From contig OY723267.1 in the NCBI GenBank assembly GCA_963210315.1, positions 992,001 to 1,056,000 of the forward strand: 64,000 nucleotides of DNA, read 5' to 3'. This stretch comes from Rhynchopus euleeides (lineage: Eukaryota > Euglenozoa > Diplonemea > Diplonemida > Diplonemidae). The first letter of the stretch is position 1, and each line of letters begins with the position of its first letter. The translations under genes and the position numbers were made by a program. Below the pieces are notes generated by a model. It had not been told where the DNA came from, did no database searches, and worked only from the letters and a program-made list of their open reading frames with translations. Below are positions 45,615 to 55,853 of the stretch, piece by piece.

Positions 45615-47405
45615 CTACATGACGGCGCATGGTTCGGCGCTGCCCTCCATCTCGTCCCCGGTGGCAGGGGATGGGATGAAGGAGGCGACTCTCCGGAGGG
45701 AGTCGTCGGGGAGCTGGCGCAGGATGGTCACACCGGTTGGCAGCACCTCCGCTGCGCGGGCGCGGAGCTTCTCCTGCCAGAGGAGGAAGGTCAGGAGGGC
45801 GCCCTGCCCAGCGTGCCGCTGCACGGCACGCGTCCTGATGGTGTTGTGCGGGTGGGTCGGGTCGGGGTCGCCGCAGAGCATAGGGGCCCCGCACACCTGC
45901 ACCTCCCCACGGTCGGTCCCGTAGCACACCCTCCCTCTCAGTGAGAAGTCACCGCAGACAGCACGTGCACCGTTGGGGCCGTGCACAATGGTCTGGAGGC
46001 CGCGGCGGTCCCAATACCATCTGTTTGCGCTGGTGTCGATGGTGGCGATTCGTTCGTCTCCGAGGAAGGCTGCTGCGCAGAGCTCGACTCCCGCAGGGAA
46101 GCTGTGTGTTATGGTGCGGAGCACGGTCCCGAAGGTCTCCCCCTTCGTAGTGTTCCAGAGTGTGATGGTGCCGTCCAGCGCGGCGCACATCAGCTGCGAG
46201 TCGCTGCTGTCGAACCTCACAGCCACGGCGCGGGTCTTCTGGGTGTCGGAGGCGAGCATCGTTGCAGATGGGGCGTTTTTCCGCCACTGCCCCACGACGA
46301 CGACGCCGTGTCTCCCACCCTCTTCGGCGGACATCGCGATGAAGCCACTGGAGGCGCTGAAGCAGCAGCACCACAGCCCTGCGGTGTAAGGCATCAGCAT
46401 CGAGGAGGGCACTGTGAAGACACGCCGCCCATCCTTCGAGCCGTATATTTCTGCTGCGTGTGTCGGGTCCACGACGAGGATGTAGCGGCCGCAGGGCGAG
46501 AAGCTGAGGCAGAGAGCGTTGCTGCTGAAGCCAGACCCGCGGAGCTCGCGCACCACCTCGCCGGTCAGGGCGGTGAGGAGGAGGGTCGGGGCGGCGGGGC
46601 CGCCCACCGCGACGAAGCGCGCGCACACCGACATGTCGACGTGCTGCGATGCAACCTGGGAGTGGCGGGCAGACTGCTCGCCTCTGCGGGGCAGGCGGGT
46701 CCACACCAGGGTGCCCTTCTTCTCGCCCCGCGTCTCCGTCAGGTGTGCCGTGCCGTCTGCATGCATCGTGAGGGCGAAGTTCGCACTCGCCGACATGGCG
46801 CAGGACACGACGGGGGAGGCGGTCACACCGCCGAGGTAGGCGTGCGGGAGGGGGACAAACCCGTCATCCACACAGAGGGGCACCTCGTGCGACACGCCGC
46901 AGGCGTTGAGGAAGAGCACCAGCTCCGCAAGCAGGTCGCTGAGAGGGACGTGCTGGGTGGGGAGGGGCAGCGTGGCGATGTGGCGCGCATGCCTGTTGCC
47001 AATCTTGAGCTCCGGAGAGGGTGACGCGCCGTACACCGCGCGCCAGGCCTCCAGGGGCTCAGGCGTCGCGCCGCCCGCAGAGGTGTCCTGCGTGGTGCAC
47101 ATCAGGAATCCCTGGCCCTCCTCGGCGGGGCGCTGGAAGGTCATCACCCACCGCCCGATGGCCCAACGCACCTGGGAGGGCGGCTGCTCGCCTCTCTCCA
47201 GAATGCCGCTGGCGTGGCAGACCTTGCGGGGTGCGCTGAGGGTGGTGCATGTCTCGCACATGCGGCACCACCGGCATTCCCGCGCACCCGTCTGCGGGCT
47301 GGGGCCCATGCGTGTGCACCACCCGCAGGGCATGCTTCTCCCAGCATAGCCGCGCAGGTCATGGCCAAATGCAGCACTCTCGTCCATCTGCTGTTCCTCA
47401 GCCAT
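45615..47405 (-). CDS. WD40-like protein with N-terminal cysteine cluster
   Basis: A single exon of 596 codons from ATG at 47405 to TAG at 45615. The first 55 residues hold CxxC-type pairs (CGWC, CRWCRMCETC), a likely zinc-binding element. Residues about 210-540 show repeated blade-like segments ending in variants of W-N/W-D (ITLWNTT, ANRWYWD) with SFSPCGRYI-type strands, so a beta-propeller is probable. The C-terminal 35 residues before the tail (LRQLPDDSLRRVASFI) resemble a short SOCS- or F-box-like helix, which would point to a ubiquitin-ligase adaptor; this is weak. The acceptor-like CCCCCACAG lies 9 nt before the ATG. Confidence 0.7.
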   Translation of the reverse strand: MAEEQQMDESAAFGHDLRGYAGRSMPCGWCTRMGPSPQTGARECRWCRMCETCTTLSAPRKVCHASGILERGEQPPSQVRWAIGRWVMTFQRPAEEGQGFLMCTTQDTSAGGATPEPLEAWRAVYGASPSPELKIGNRHARHIATLPLPTQHVPLSDLLAELVLFLNACGVSHEVPLCVDDGFVPLPHAYLGGVTASPVVSCAMSASANFALTMHADGTAHLTETRGEKKGTLVWTRLPRRGEQSARHSQVASQHVDMSVCARFVAVGGPAAPTLLLTALTGEVVRELRGSGFSSNALCLSFSPCGRYILVVDPTHAAEIYGSKDGRRVFTVPSSMLMPYTAGLWCCCFSASSGFIAMSAEEGGRHGVVVVGQWRKNAPSATMLASDTQKTRAVAVRFDSSDSQLMCAALDGTITLWNTTKGETFGTVLRTITHSFPAGVELCAAAFLGDERIATIDTSANRWYWDRRGLQTIVHGPNGARAVCGDFSLRGRVCYGTDRGEVQVCGAPMLCGDPDPTHPHNTIRTRAVQRHAGQGALLTFLLWQEKLRARAAEVLPTGVTILRQLPDDSLRRVASFIPSPATGDEMEGSAEPCAVM

Positions 47406-50140
47406 GTGGCTGTCCTGTGGGGGTGGATGCGGAGATCAGCGTTGGTGTGCGAAGTAGTGGGAGGTAATATCAGTCAGAGGCGGAGATGGGAGGAGCGGGA
47501 GGAGCCGGGGGAGGGGGGGCGTGGCGTGGCCTTGCTTTGAAAACCTTTTGATTTTCGAGGTTTGGCTTCGTCGAACCCCCCCCCCCCCTCACCCCATCTC
47601 TCTCGTGTTCTCTTTGCTGCAAAAAAAACATAGAGGGGCGGCGGCGGTGGTGGGTGGGGGGGGGGGGGGCGTGGGGGGGGGGGGGTCGGTGCATGTGGTT
47701 GCGGGTGTTGCCGCTGGGCGCGTCTTTTTGCTGTCTGCCTTCACATCTTTTTGTCCGACCCTCCACCCCACGGCAAAAACCCCTCCCAAGGGTGGGGGGC
47801 CACAAGTTCAGTTCCGAGAAACAGGCTGGGCCTTTTTTGAGGAACTTCCCCGTCGGTGGACCTGCCTTCTTTGGGCTGCCGCAAAACAGATGACAAAAAA
47901 ACATGAAGTCATGTTTGCAATCCACACACACCCACACCCATTCGCCCGAGCTGAAGGGGTACGGCTAACGGTGGTGGGGGGGGGGGCATGGGGTAGAGGC
48001 CTCGTGGTTTGAAGAAGTTGCAACGATAGAGAGAGAGAGGGAGATGGGCGGTGGGGGGGTGGGGGGGAGGGGGATGGGGCACAACACAGCCAGAACGGTA
48101 AAATGGAAGCGGGGGGGAGGGTGGAGGGGGAAGGGGGGTGGGGGGGATAACCAGCAGTCAGGAAGACAATCCAGCTGCACACTGCTGCGCGTGTGTGTCA
48201 CGCCCCCTCTCACCAGCACCTTTTTTTTCATTGTGATTTTTTCGCATCCCTATCACACAGGATAGCACCCGTCGCTTTGCCACTGCCTCAGATGTTTTGG
48301 ACGGAAACGGGAGGGCAAACGAGAGGTAGACTTTCTGGTATGACATTCAATAAAAAAGGAATGCTCACTTCAACAATGGGAGGGGGTCAAATTTTTTTCG
48401 CAGCAGGAATATTCAATTTGGCATATTTTTTTTGTCCGGTGAAAGATAATGGGTACACCGCCACACCGGCACGGGCCGTTGTGTCAACAGAGAGAATGGG
48501 GATGGGGGGAGGGGGGGGGGGGGAGTTGAACTAGAGTACTGTGGGGTGGGGGGGGGATAACATGGGAGGCACAAAAGACAAAACCATCCCGAAAAAAATA
48601 TAGCCGCCATCTCTTGGGGGGGGGGGGTGTCGGAACAACACAGGTTTGTATTTTGGAGGGTGGTAGGGGGGAGAGGGGGGGGGGTGGGGTGGATTCGGTG
48701 ATTTTTTGAAACACCTTGGTTGCGAGTTGAAGAGATAAAAAAAAGATACATGGATTTGGAAGAGAAGGGAGGGCAGCCTGGCAACAACAAAGAAGGTTCT
48801 GCTCAAACCCATCGGCACACTCAGGCAAAGCAAATCCCATCAGGAGGGAACCTTCCAGAGCTGAACATACGTGCCTCTGTGCTGCATTGTTTCGTGCCTC
48901 TCTAGCCATCCCTTTTCTCGTCTGCGTCCCCCCCGCCCCCCCAGCCACCTCTCCCACCCCACCCAATTTGTTTCGATCGGTAGTCTTCGGTAACAAGACG
49001 GAGAAGTAACACACACAAAGAAATGGGAGGATGTGCATCTCCTACACTCTATACGATAGTCGGCAGCATGTATTTTGCACACCACAGAGTGTCCGCAGGG
49101 GAAGGGATCGAAGAGAGGGAGAATACGACCCGTAGGGAAGGATGGGGAGGGAGTGCTGGGTGTGGAGGAGTGGCAGTGAGGGGGGGAACCCATCGGGGGG
49201 GCCCCCTTCCCGCGACCCCCCCCATCACACCCATTCACGCTCCCACATCATCCTGTCAACATTCTCCAATATTTTTACCCGACACCCATCCCTGACCTTT
49301 TCCGGCCTGTTTCCGGCCTGCTTTTTTTTGTCTTGCCTGTTTCATAAAGGACGGAACAGGGGGCCCGCGCAGGGGCCGTTGTGGATGAAAGCTCGATTTT
49401 GGATTGTGTGGTGAAAAATAATAATTTTGGTGCAGAGAGAGAGAGAGACATAAAAGGAACCCGTCAATTCTTTGAACGGTGGTTTTTTTTTTGCACGAGG
49501 CAGACGCACTCACATACCCACCCACCCACCCACCACCCCTCCCCCAACACCCACACCGAAAAAAAATCAACGGGACGAATGCACAGCAGTGAACACGGGA
49601 ACGGGTGCCGTCAAAACGTTTCAGGCACGGTGCATCACAGGTAGCTAGGCAAGGCACATCGGGGGGAACAGCCGTGCCGGGAGGGAGGAGTACATACAAG
49701 ACACCGCGCGGACCACGCCCCACTGGGGGCAGGTCGGGTGCGCGTCGAGGGAACTATAAGGCTGGGAAGGGAATGTGTGTGTCTGGAGGCAGCGCCACCA
49801 GTCACCCCGAGTCACGGCTCGCCCACAGAAGCCCACGGTGCGTGGGGGCCTGGGGGGGAGCCGCCACCAGTCACCACGAGGGGAGGGCACTCGTGCCGCA
49901 CCCCCGCGTGGCGACCTGATGGGGCAGACACTCAGCGAACACGCTGCGGGGAGTACTCGTTGCCGGGGGCGTCTGTTAGGTGGTGGTGGGTGGTGGTGGC
50001 GTCTTGAGTAACATGGCAGCAACAAGGTGTCAACCGGAACAGATATGAACACATGAGTAAGCCAAGCTCCCAACCGGGAGGGCAGTGAACCCCGAACCCT
50101 GATTCACAAGTCCCAGTAGGGCGTGTGGGTGGGGGTGGTG
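47406..50140. other. Intergenic, very G/C-homopolymer-rich
   Basis: Long G-runs on the plus strand (about 47656-47686, 48030-48145, 48505-48525, 48615-48690) and shorter C-runs. Several blocks could form G-quadruplexes. No gene seen on either strand. Confidence 0.6.
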
Positions 50141-51348
50141 TCATGGCATACGCGGGTCGGTGTGGGATGCCCCGAATGCGCGCACCCTCCTCGGGGACTC
50201 GCCGTGCAGGTCACCCGCTGCGGGGTACTCGGGCACAGGGGTGGCTGCGTGGTGACCCGGGCTGCCGGCAACCAGCGGGATGTGCTCCGTGGAGGCGTGC
50301 ACCACAGAGCTCGGCTGCACGTAGCTTGCGGGCGGCTGGTGGTAGCTCGACACGGGGGCCGCGTAGCTCGTCGGGGCCGGTGCTGCGTAGCTGGTGGTCA
50401 CAGGTGCAGCGTACGTCGGCGGGGGCGACGACGGCACGTAGCCGCTGGGGCTCCCGGCGTACGAACGCTGACGGGCCGGGGAGTTCTCGTTTGTCGCCGC
50501 CTCGTGCTCAGCCTTCGCCATGTAGTCTGCCGAGGGCAGCACAGTCGGGCTCTGCTCACGGACACGCTGCGGGCTGGACTGGTCCAGGAAGCTCTGCACC
50601 TCCTGCTCGTAGGTGGGGCCCGTGGCGCCAATAGGCGACCCGGCCGGCTGGTACGTCGACACCGGTGCTGCGCTGTAACGGCCGGGGGACCCCGACACCG
50701 GCGCCACGTAGCTCGACACGGGGGCCGCGTAGCTCGTCGGGGCCGGTGCTGCGTAGCTGGTGGTCACAGGTGCAGCGTACGTCGGGGGCGACGACGGCAC
50801 GTAGCCGCTGGGGCTCCCGGCGTGGCTCCCGCCGTACGAACGCTGACGGGCCGGGGAGTTCTCGTTTGTCGCTGCCTCGTGCTCAGCCTTCGCCATGTAG
50901 TCTGCCGAGGGCAGCACAGTCGGGCTCTGCTCACGAACACGCTGCGGGCTGGACTGGTCCAGGAAGCTCTGCACCTCCTGCTCGTAGGTGGGGCCCGTGG
51001 CGCCAATAGGCGACCCGGCCGGCTGGTACGCCGACGCCGGTGCTGCGCTGTAACGGCCAGGGGACCCCGACTGGTACGTTGCCGCCGGCGCCGCGTACCC
51101 AACGGGAGAGCCCGACGGGATGTACGACGTCGAGTGGGGGCTGGCCCCACGGTACGGGGACCCCGAGTAGGAGGAGTTCTGCCTCTGTGGTGATGTGGTG
51201 GTGTGTGTGGTGTGGCGGCACGACAAGGCCATACCGCAGGGCTGCCGATGTCGCTGAGATGCGGCGGCAGGGGGCCGATCGAATCGGCAGGGATGTGCCC
51301 GGTGGTCGCGGCGGGGTGCGTCGCAGGGGGAGCAGGCAGCGTCGACAT
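50141..51348 (-). CDS. Pro/Ser/Tyr-rich protein with internal tandem duplication
   Basis: Two exons: 51348-51235 (38 codons) and 51184-50141, giving 385 aa. The 50-nt intron has a GTATGG donor and a CACCACAG acceptor, phase 0, and is the shortest in the window. The protein is low-complexity with SPxGY/SYAAP motifs throughout. A unit of about 120 residues containing TYEQEVQSFLDQSSP, then RVREQSPTVLPSADYMAKAE, occurs twice in tandem, and the DNA of the two units is nearly identical. No known domain is seen. Probably a disordered structural or phase-separating protein; function not known. Confidence 0.72.
50330..51060. repeat. Two near-identical ~365-bp tandem units within the coding exon
   Basis: The sequence starting near 50345 (agctcgacacgggggccgcg) recurs near 50714 and continues for about 350 bp with few substitutions and small in-frame indels (for example an extra glycine codon and an SHAG insertion). 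The high identity at silent sites suggests recent duplication or gene conversion. Confidence 0.8.
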
Positions 51349-51904
51349 GGTTGCGGTTCCTTGTGTGGGGGGACAGGATACTGCAGGGTGGTGCGGTGGA
51401 CGCCACAAGACAACCGAAGCTGCACTCCAACATGGATGCGTTGATGCAGCACACCTCACAGTACGACTGCATGAAAGGAGAGAACGCCACGCCACAACCC
51501 ACCAGCTATCCACGATGCATTCTACGTTATGGGCAACACGTGTACGTGGCAGACACCAGGCTGTGCACAGGGCGGCAGTGTTAGCGTCCGCGCCGAAGGG
51601 CGAAGGCAAGAGAAGCAGCCACACCTCCACACCTCTGTGCAACCGGCCTGTGTATCTCCCTGCCACGTTTACTGGAACCGACTGGACGCAGCCACAAAGC
51701 AGCGCAACCGCCCCGCGGGTGCAGAAGGCAGCAAAAGGGGCGAGGGTATCCGAGGCCGTGCCTCCCTCCGCCCCACCCCGACCACCCCACCCACCCACCG
51801 TTGCCTCATCGCACTGGGGGTGCTATTCGTTGGAAGAACCAGCCACACACACCCTCCCACAGACGCAGGAAGGGTGAAACTTTCCGGTAGCTCTACAGAG
51901 TAGC
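51349..51904. other. Intergenic spacer, no gene recognised
   Basis: Between the Pro-rich protein start and the GST-like gene stop. Nothing identifiable beyond an acceptor-like CACCCTGCAG about 32 nt before the ATG at 51348. Confidence 0.6.
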
Positions 51905-53004
51905 TCACTTCTGCTTCTTGCCCTTCGTCTCAGGCGCCGCCTTCTTCGCCTGAAGGAGCTTGCCTGGGCGGAGCACATCCTGGAAAAGGGGCTGCGCAAT
52001 GCAAGTGTTGAACCACCGCGACAGATGCACGTAAGGCTGGATGAAGGCAGGCGTAAAGTGGAACTGTGAAGGGAGGCGGGTGTGGCGGTGTGACTGCGAG
52101 AGCAGCCGCGGAGCGAAAGGGTGTGTGCCCCCCCCCCCCACCCCCGTGCCTCTATCCTCTCTCATCCCACCCCACCCCACCCCATGCAACCTGAAGCAAA
52201 ACCAAAGCATACCTGGTAGAGTGGGAGGAGTGTGGACACCAGGGCAATGTCCGCGATGGTGATCTTCTCCCCCACGAAGAAGGTGCGAGTCTCCAGCCAC
52301 GTGTCCATGCCCTGCAGAGCGGGGTGTGTGTGGGGTGGAATCACTAACGCATCAAATCAGGAAGAAAGAAGCAGGCTTTTCATAAATATGCGTGGGTCTT
52401 GCTCCATCAGGCACGCACAACACAGCAGTGTGCTCATTCTATTATGGCACCACCTCCAGACGAACGGAGAAGCAAGTGAAGTGCACAATACGCGTAAGAA
52501 TTATGTTGAGGATCATCCATAGCGCTGCGCTCCCCAGGCACTGGTTTCCACACACTACACGCCGCATACCGCAAGGCACTGCTTGATGTGCTTCACAGCC
52601 TCCTCCTCTGCTGGAGCATTGTGCGGAGCCATGTTGTGCACCGGCCCCAGGATGAGGGTGGCGAACGGGGTCAGCTCTTGGGATGCCAGCTCGAGCCACT
52701 CGTCGCACTGAGACTGCTGGAAGGGGGTGCTGCCGTACAGCCCCTTCCCCTCCGCGAGGCGCGCAATGTGCCTCAGGATCGCAAAGCTGTCGAAGATGCA
52801 CCCCTCCGGGGTCTCCAGCACGGGCACCTTCCCGAGGGGGTGGGCGTTGCGGATGTAGTACGGCGCCTTATTGCTGCACCCCGTCTCCGTCCCGAAGTCA
52901 AACCCCTGGGGGGTGTTCAGCTTCAGATCCGCATAAGCCGCCGCCAGCTGCACCTTCATGCAGCGCACATTGTCGGGGTACGTGTAGAGAGTGAGCTCAG
53001 CCAT
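51905..53004 (-). CDS. eEF1B-gamma-type glutathione S-transferase-like protein
   Basis: Three exons: 53004-52570, 52311-52213 and 52063-51905, giving 230 aa. Both donors are GTATGC; acceptors are CTCTGCAG and TTCACAG; all phase 0. The N-terminal thioredoxin-like half has the GST pattern (ELTLYTYPDNVR, then GKVPVLETPEGCIFDSFAIL). The helical half has FFVGEKITIADIALVSTLL, typical of the eEF1B gamma N-terminal domain, then RWFNTCIAQPLFQDVL, also typical of that family. The protein ends in a Lys-rich tail (KKAAPETKGKKQK) and lacks the C-terminal EF1G domain of the usual 400-aa protein. It may be a free-standing GST-like partner of translation factors or aminoacyl-tRNA synthetases. Confidence 0.75.
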
Positions 53005-54971
53005 CTTTGCTCTGCCCCTGGAGAAGGATGCATGGCATGTCTTGCAAAACCAATTGGGAGGATGGGGGGAAAGAAACCATCAGGGCAGTGTACACCGCCA
53101 GCACCAGCACCCCCTCAGTCGGGACGAGGGCGAACCAATCAAAATTAAACGCTGGGAGGGGGCGGGGTTCAATCCATTTGTCTGGGGGAGCGTTACCACG
53201 CAACCTTGGAGGTGTCCCTCCCGATGCACAGCCGGAAGGCAGCGCATGGATAGTGGGGGGAGGGTGGGTGGGCGCGTTGCTCCGATGTGGGGGTGGCTTC
53301 CGCTGAGGCGGGTGTGGCGTGCTGTAGGGGGGACCCGTCTCGTCTCAAGGGGGTGGGTATATATACCCGAGTTGCACCGCTTCTGTCACAGCATCGATCC
53401 GCACCACGGGGCGTGTCGTGTAATGCAGGGCAGCCAAGCCGTTGAGAGGCCAGCAGAGGCACGTTGCCCAGCACAGCTTTGACACCGGGCTGCACCCTTC
53501 CACACCCTGAACCGCGCACGGCGGACAGAAGAATTTCATCGGCCGTGACGGCTCCATGTGCAGCACCTTCAGACTTCCCCCAAGGGACGTCTTGCTGCTA
53601 AGCGGCTTCATCGACATACCCTCCCTGTGGTGGCCCTGCCGCACCCAACTCACATCCCAACCCTCTTCGGTGAATGCTGTGTGGGAGGAAGGGTAGGGGA
53701 GGAGGGGGGTTCTGCCATGCTTAAAAAAACATATGATTTGCTTCCACGTGTGTGGGGGAGGGGGGGGGAGGGGGTGCTGCCCGGGCGTGGCTGTGAGATG
53801 ACATCAATCATCCTGATTCGGCTGACACCGGGGGTTTTGTCTCCTCCGGTCGACTCCCCACCCTCCCCACCCCCCCGCATGCATTCGCCCGCACTCCCCG
53901 CCCCCCCCGGTGGGAGCGTCGGGGATGGGGGGTCACTGGACTGAGAAAGATAGCCCCCAAACACTGGGGCCCGCATGAGCAGGGCTGGCTGGCAACACGA
54001 TGCACCGCTTCTATTCCCACCCCACCCGCTTCGGGAGGGGGCCGGTTGCAAGCTGCAGAGCAACGCGGAGGGAGCTTGCAACCATATCCGGCAAACACGC
54101 AAAAAAATACGCCCCCCCCTCCCCCCAACCCCACCCCACCCCGTCCAGCCCGCACGTGAATTAGCCAGAGGCGCGTGTGGGTGGCGTGCACAACGGCCGG
54201 GGCTTCGACATATTCGTCCCTCGTTTCACCTTCACCGCGTCTTGAGAATGCCCCATCCCCGGCCCCGTAATGCATACACAGAAATGCATGTGGTCACCAA
54301 ACAAAACGATTCTTTTCGTTCTAGGAGGATCTGGGAGGGGTCGGGGCTGGGGTCGGGACTCCAGATCCGATGTAGTGAAGTGTGTGTAAACCAAAAAAAA
54401 TAGGTGGGAAAAAGGAGAGAGAGAGAGAGAGAGGGGGGGGGGAAGACGGAGAAGGAAGAAGAGGAACATGATTTGGGGTGATGGCTGGCACTGCATATTT
54501 CCGACTACCTTTTTCCGGGGGAAAAAACCCCCCCCCCTTTCCCCCAATCCATTTTTTGAAAAAATGGGGGAGGGACGGGGGGGGAGAAAAGTGCAGCAGG
54601 CGGGCCATCGTCACCTCAGCATATGACAACCAGGGTGCAGCGCAAACAGTAAAAAAAATGTGCGAAACGAGAAGAGGAGAGGCGGGGGGGTGGCAATGTG
54701 ATACCGTTTTGGGGAGAGAAAGCAACGGACGACGAAGCGAGACGAATCACAGCAAGGAAGCCACACCGGATGATTTTGTTGAAGCAAGACGGAGGGGGCG
54801 GGGCAGGCGGGGTATGACCGCCGAAGCGAAGGGTAAGGCAAGCCTCCCTCGCAGGGTGGGGTGGGGTGGGGTGAACAACGGTCGGACGAAAAAGGGGTCT
54901 TCGCTCACGGCAAGACGTTTTTCTCCGGCTTTCTCCTATTTTTCACTGAAGCGAAGCCACCCGAAGGAGTG
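53005..54971. other. Intergenic, no gene recognised
   Basis: Low-complexity blocks (poly-C near 53864-53910 and 54111-54130, poly-G near 53758-53780, AG repeats near 54416-54432) and otherwise plain sequence. No coding frame with family features. Confidence 0.6.
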
Positions 54972-54980
54972 TTTACGGGT

Positions 54981-55844
54981 CAGGCCTGTCGCTAACTTTT
55001 CGATTTTGGAGATTTGGTGGGTTGACGCTCCTGTTTTGGGGGGGGATCAGGGGGGAAAACACTAGGGGTCAATTTTTCTCGCGCGCGCTTCGCGCGCGCT
55101 CGTGTTGTTGCCAAATTTTCCCATCGGTGGACCACTAGGTGGGCACGGTGTGAGGCGCTGGGTTCCTTCCGTGGTTCCTCTCCTGCTCGCGCCGTCGGGT
55201 GCCGGAGGAAACCAAAAAATGGCTTTCGGGACCATGATTTCGACGCTGCCCCCTGATATGTCACGGCCGTCAAAGCGCAAGGACTTGGTTACTAGACGGG
55301 CACGCGAGATGGGGGGTCTGGGGGGCAGGGCCCCCCAGCCGCCGGAGGCCACGGTAGTGAGCATCTGTTCATTGTGGGCGTACAGATTCTGTGTGAGTTG
55401 GCTGCGTCCTCCTGAGGCTACTGGAGTGGGTGGATTCCCTGACCCGGTGGGAATCGAATGACTTGAGTACGAGACATACGCCACAGGGGGGTCTGGGGGG
55501 CGGAGCCCCCCAGCCGCCGGAGGCCACGGTAGTGAGCATCTGTTCCTGCAAAACCATACTCTCTTCGACGTCGACCCAGTGAAAGTGGGTTGACGCTTGG
55601 TCGACGCTTGGTGAGCGTCGACCCAGTGTAACCGGGCCAACGCTAGGTTAGCGTCGACCCAGTGTAATAAATGGGTTGACGCTTGGTCCAGGCTTGAATG
55701 GCAACCCAGTTCCACTAGGTCGACGCTCCAAGCCTCGACCAAGCGTCAACCCAGTCCACTGGGTCGACGCTGGGTCGACGCTTTTTTATGGGGGGGGAAA
55801 CCCAAAATCACTGGGTCGACGGTCGACGCTTAGCGACATGCCTG
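54981..55844. mobile_element. Mutator-like non-autonomous DNA element, copy 2
   Basis: The 864-bp copy shares most of its sequence with 5014-5841, including ends CAGGCCTGTCGCTAA and the complement of CAGGCATGTCGCTAA. It is flanked by an exact 9-bp target duplication, tttacgggt, at 54972-54980 and 55845-55853. Relative to copy 1 it has an extra segment of about 36 bp near 55631-55667 in the GTCGAC-repeat region and scattered substitutions. It contains two hairpin-repeat copies (55312-55369 and 55493-55549). No ORF of its own. Confidence 0.92.
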
Positions 55845-55853
55845 TTTACGGGT

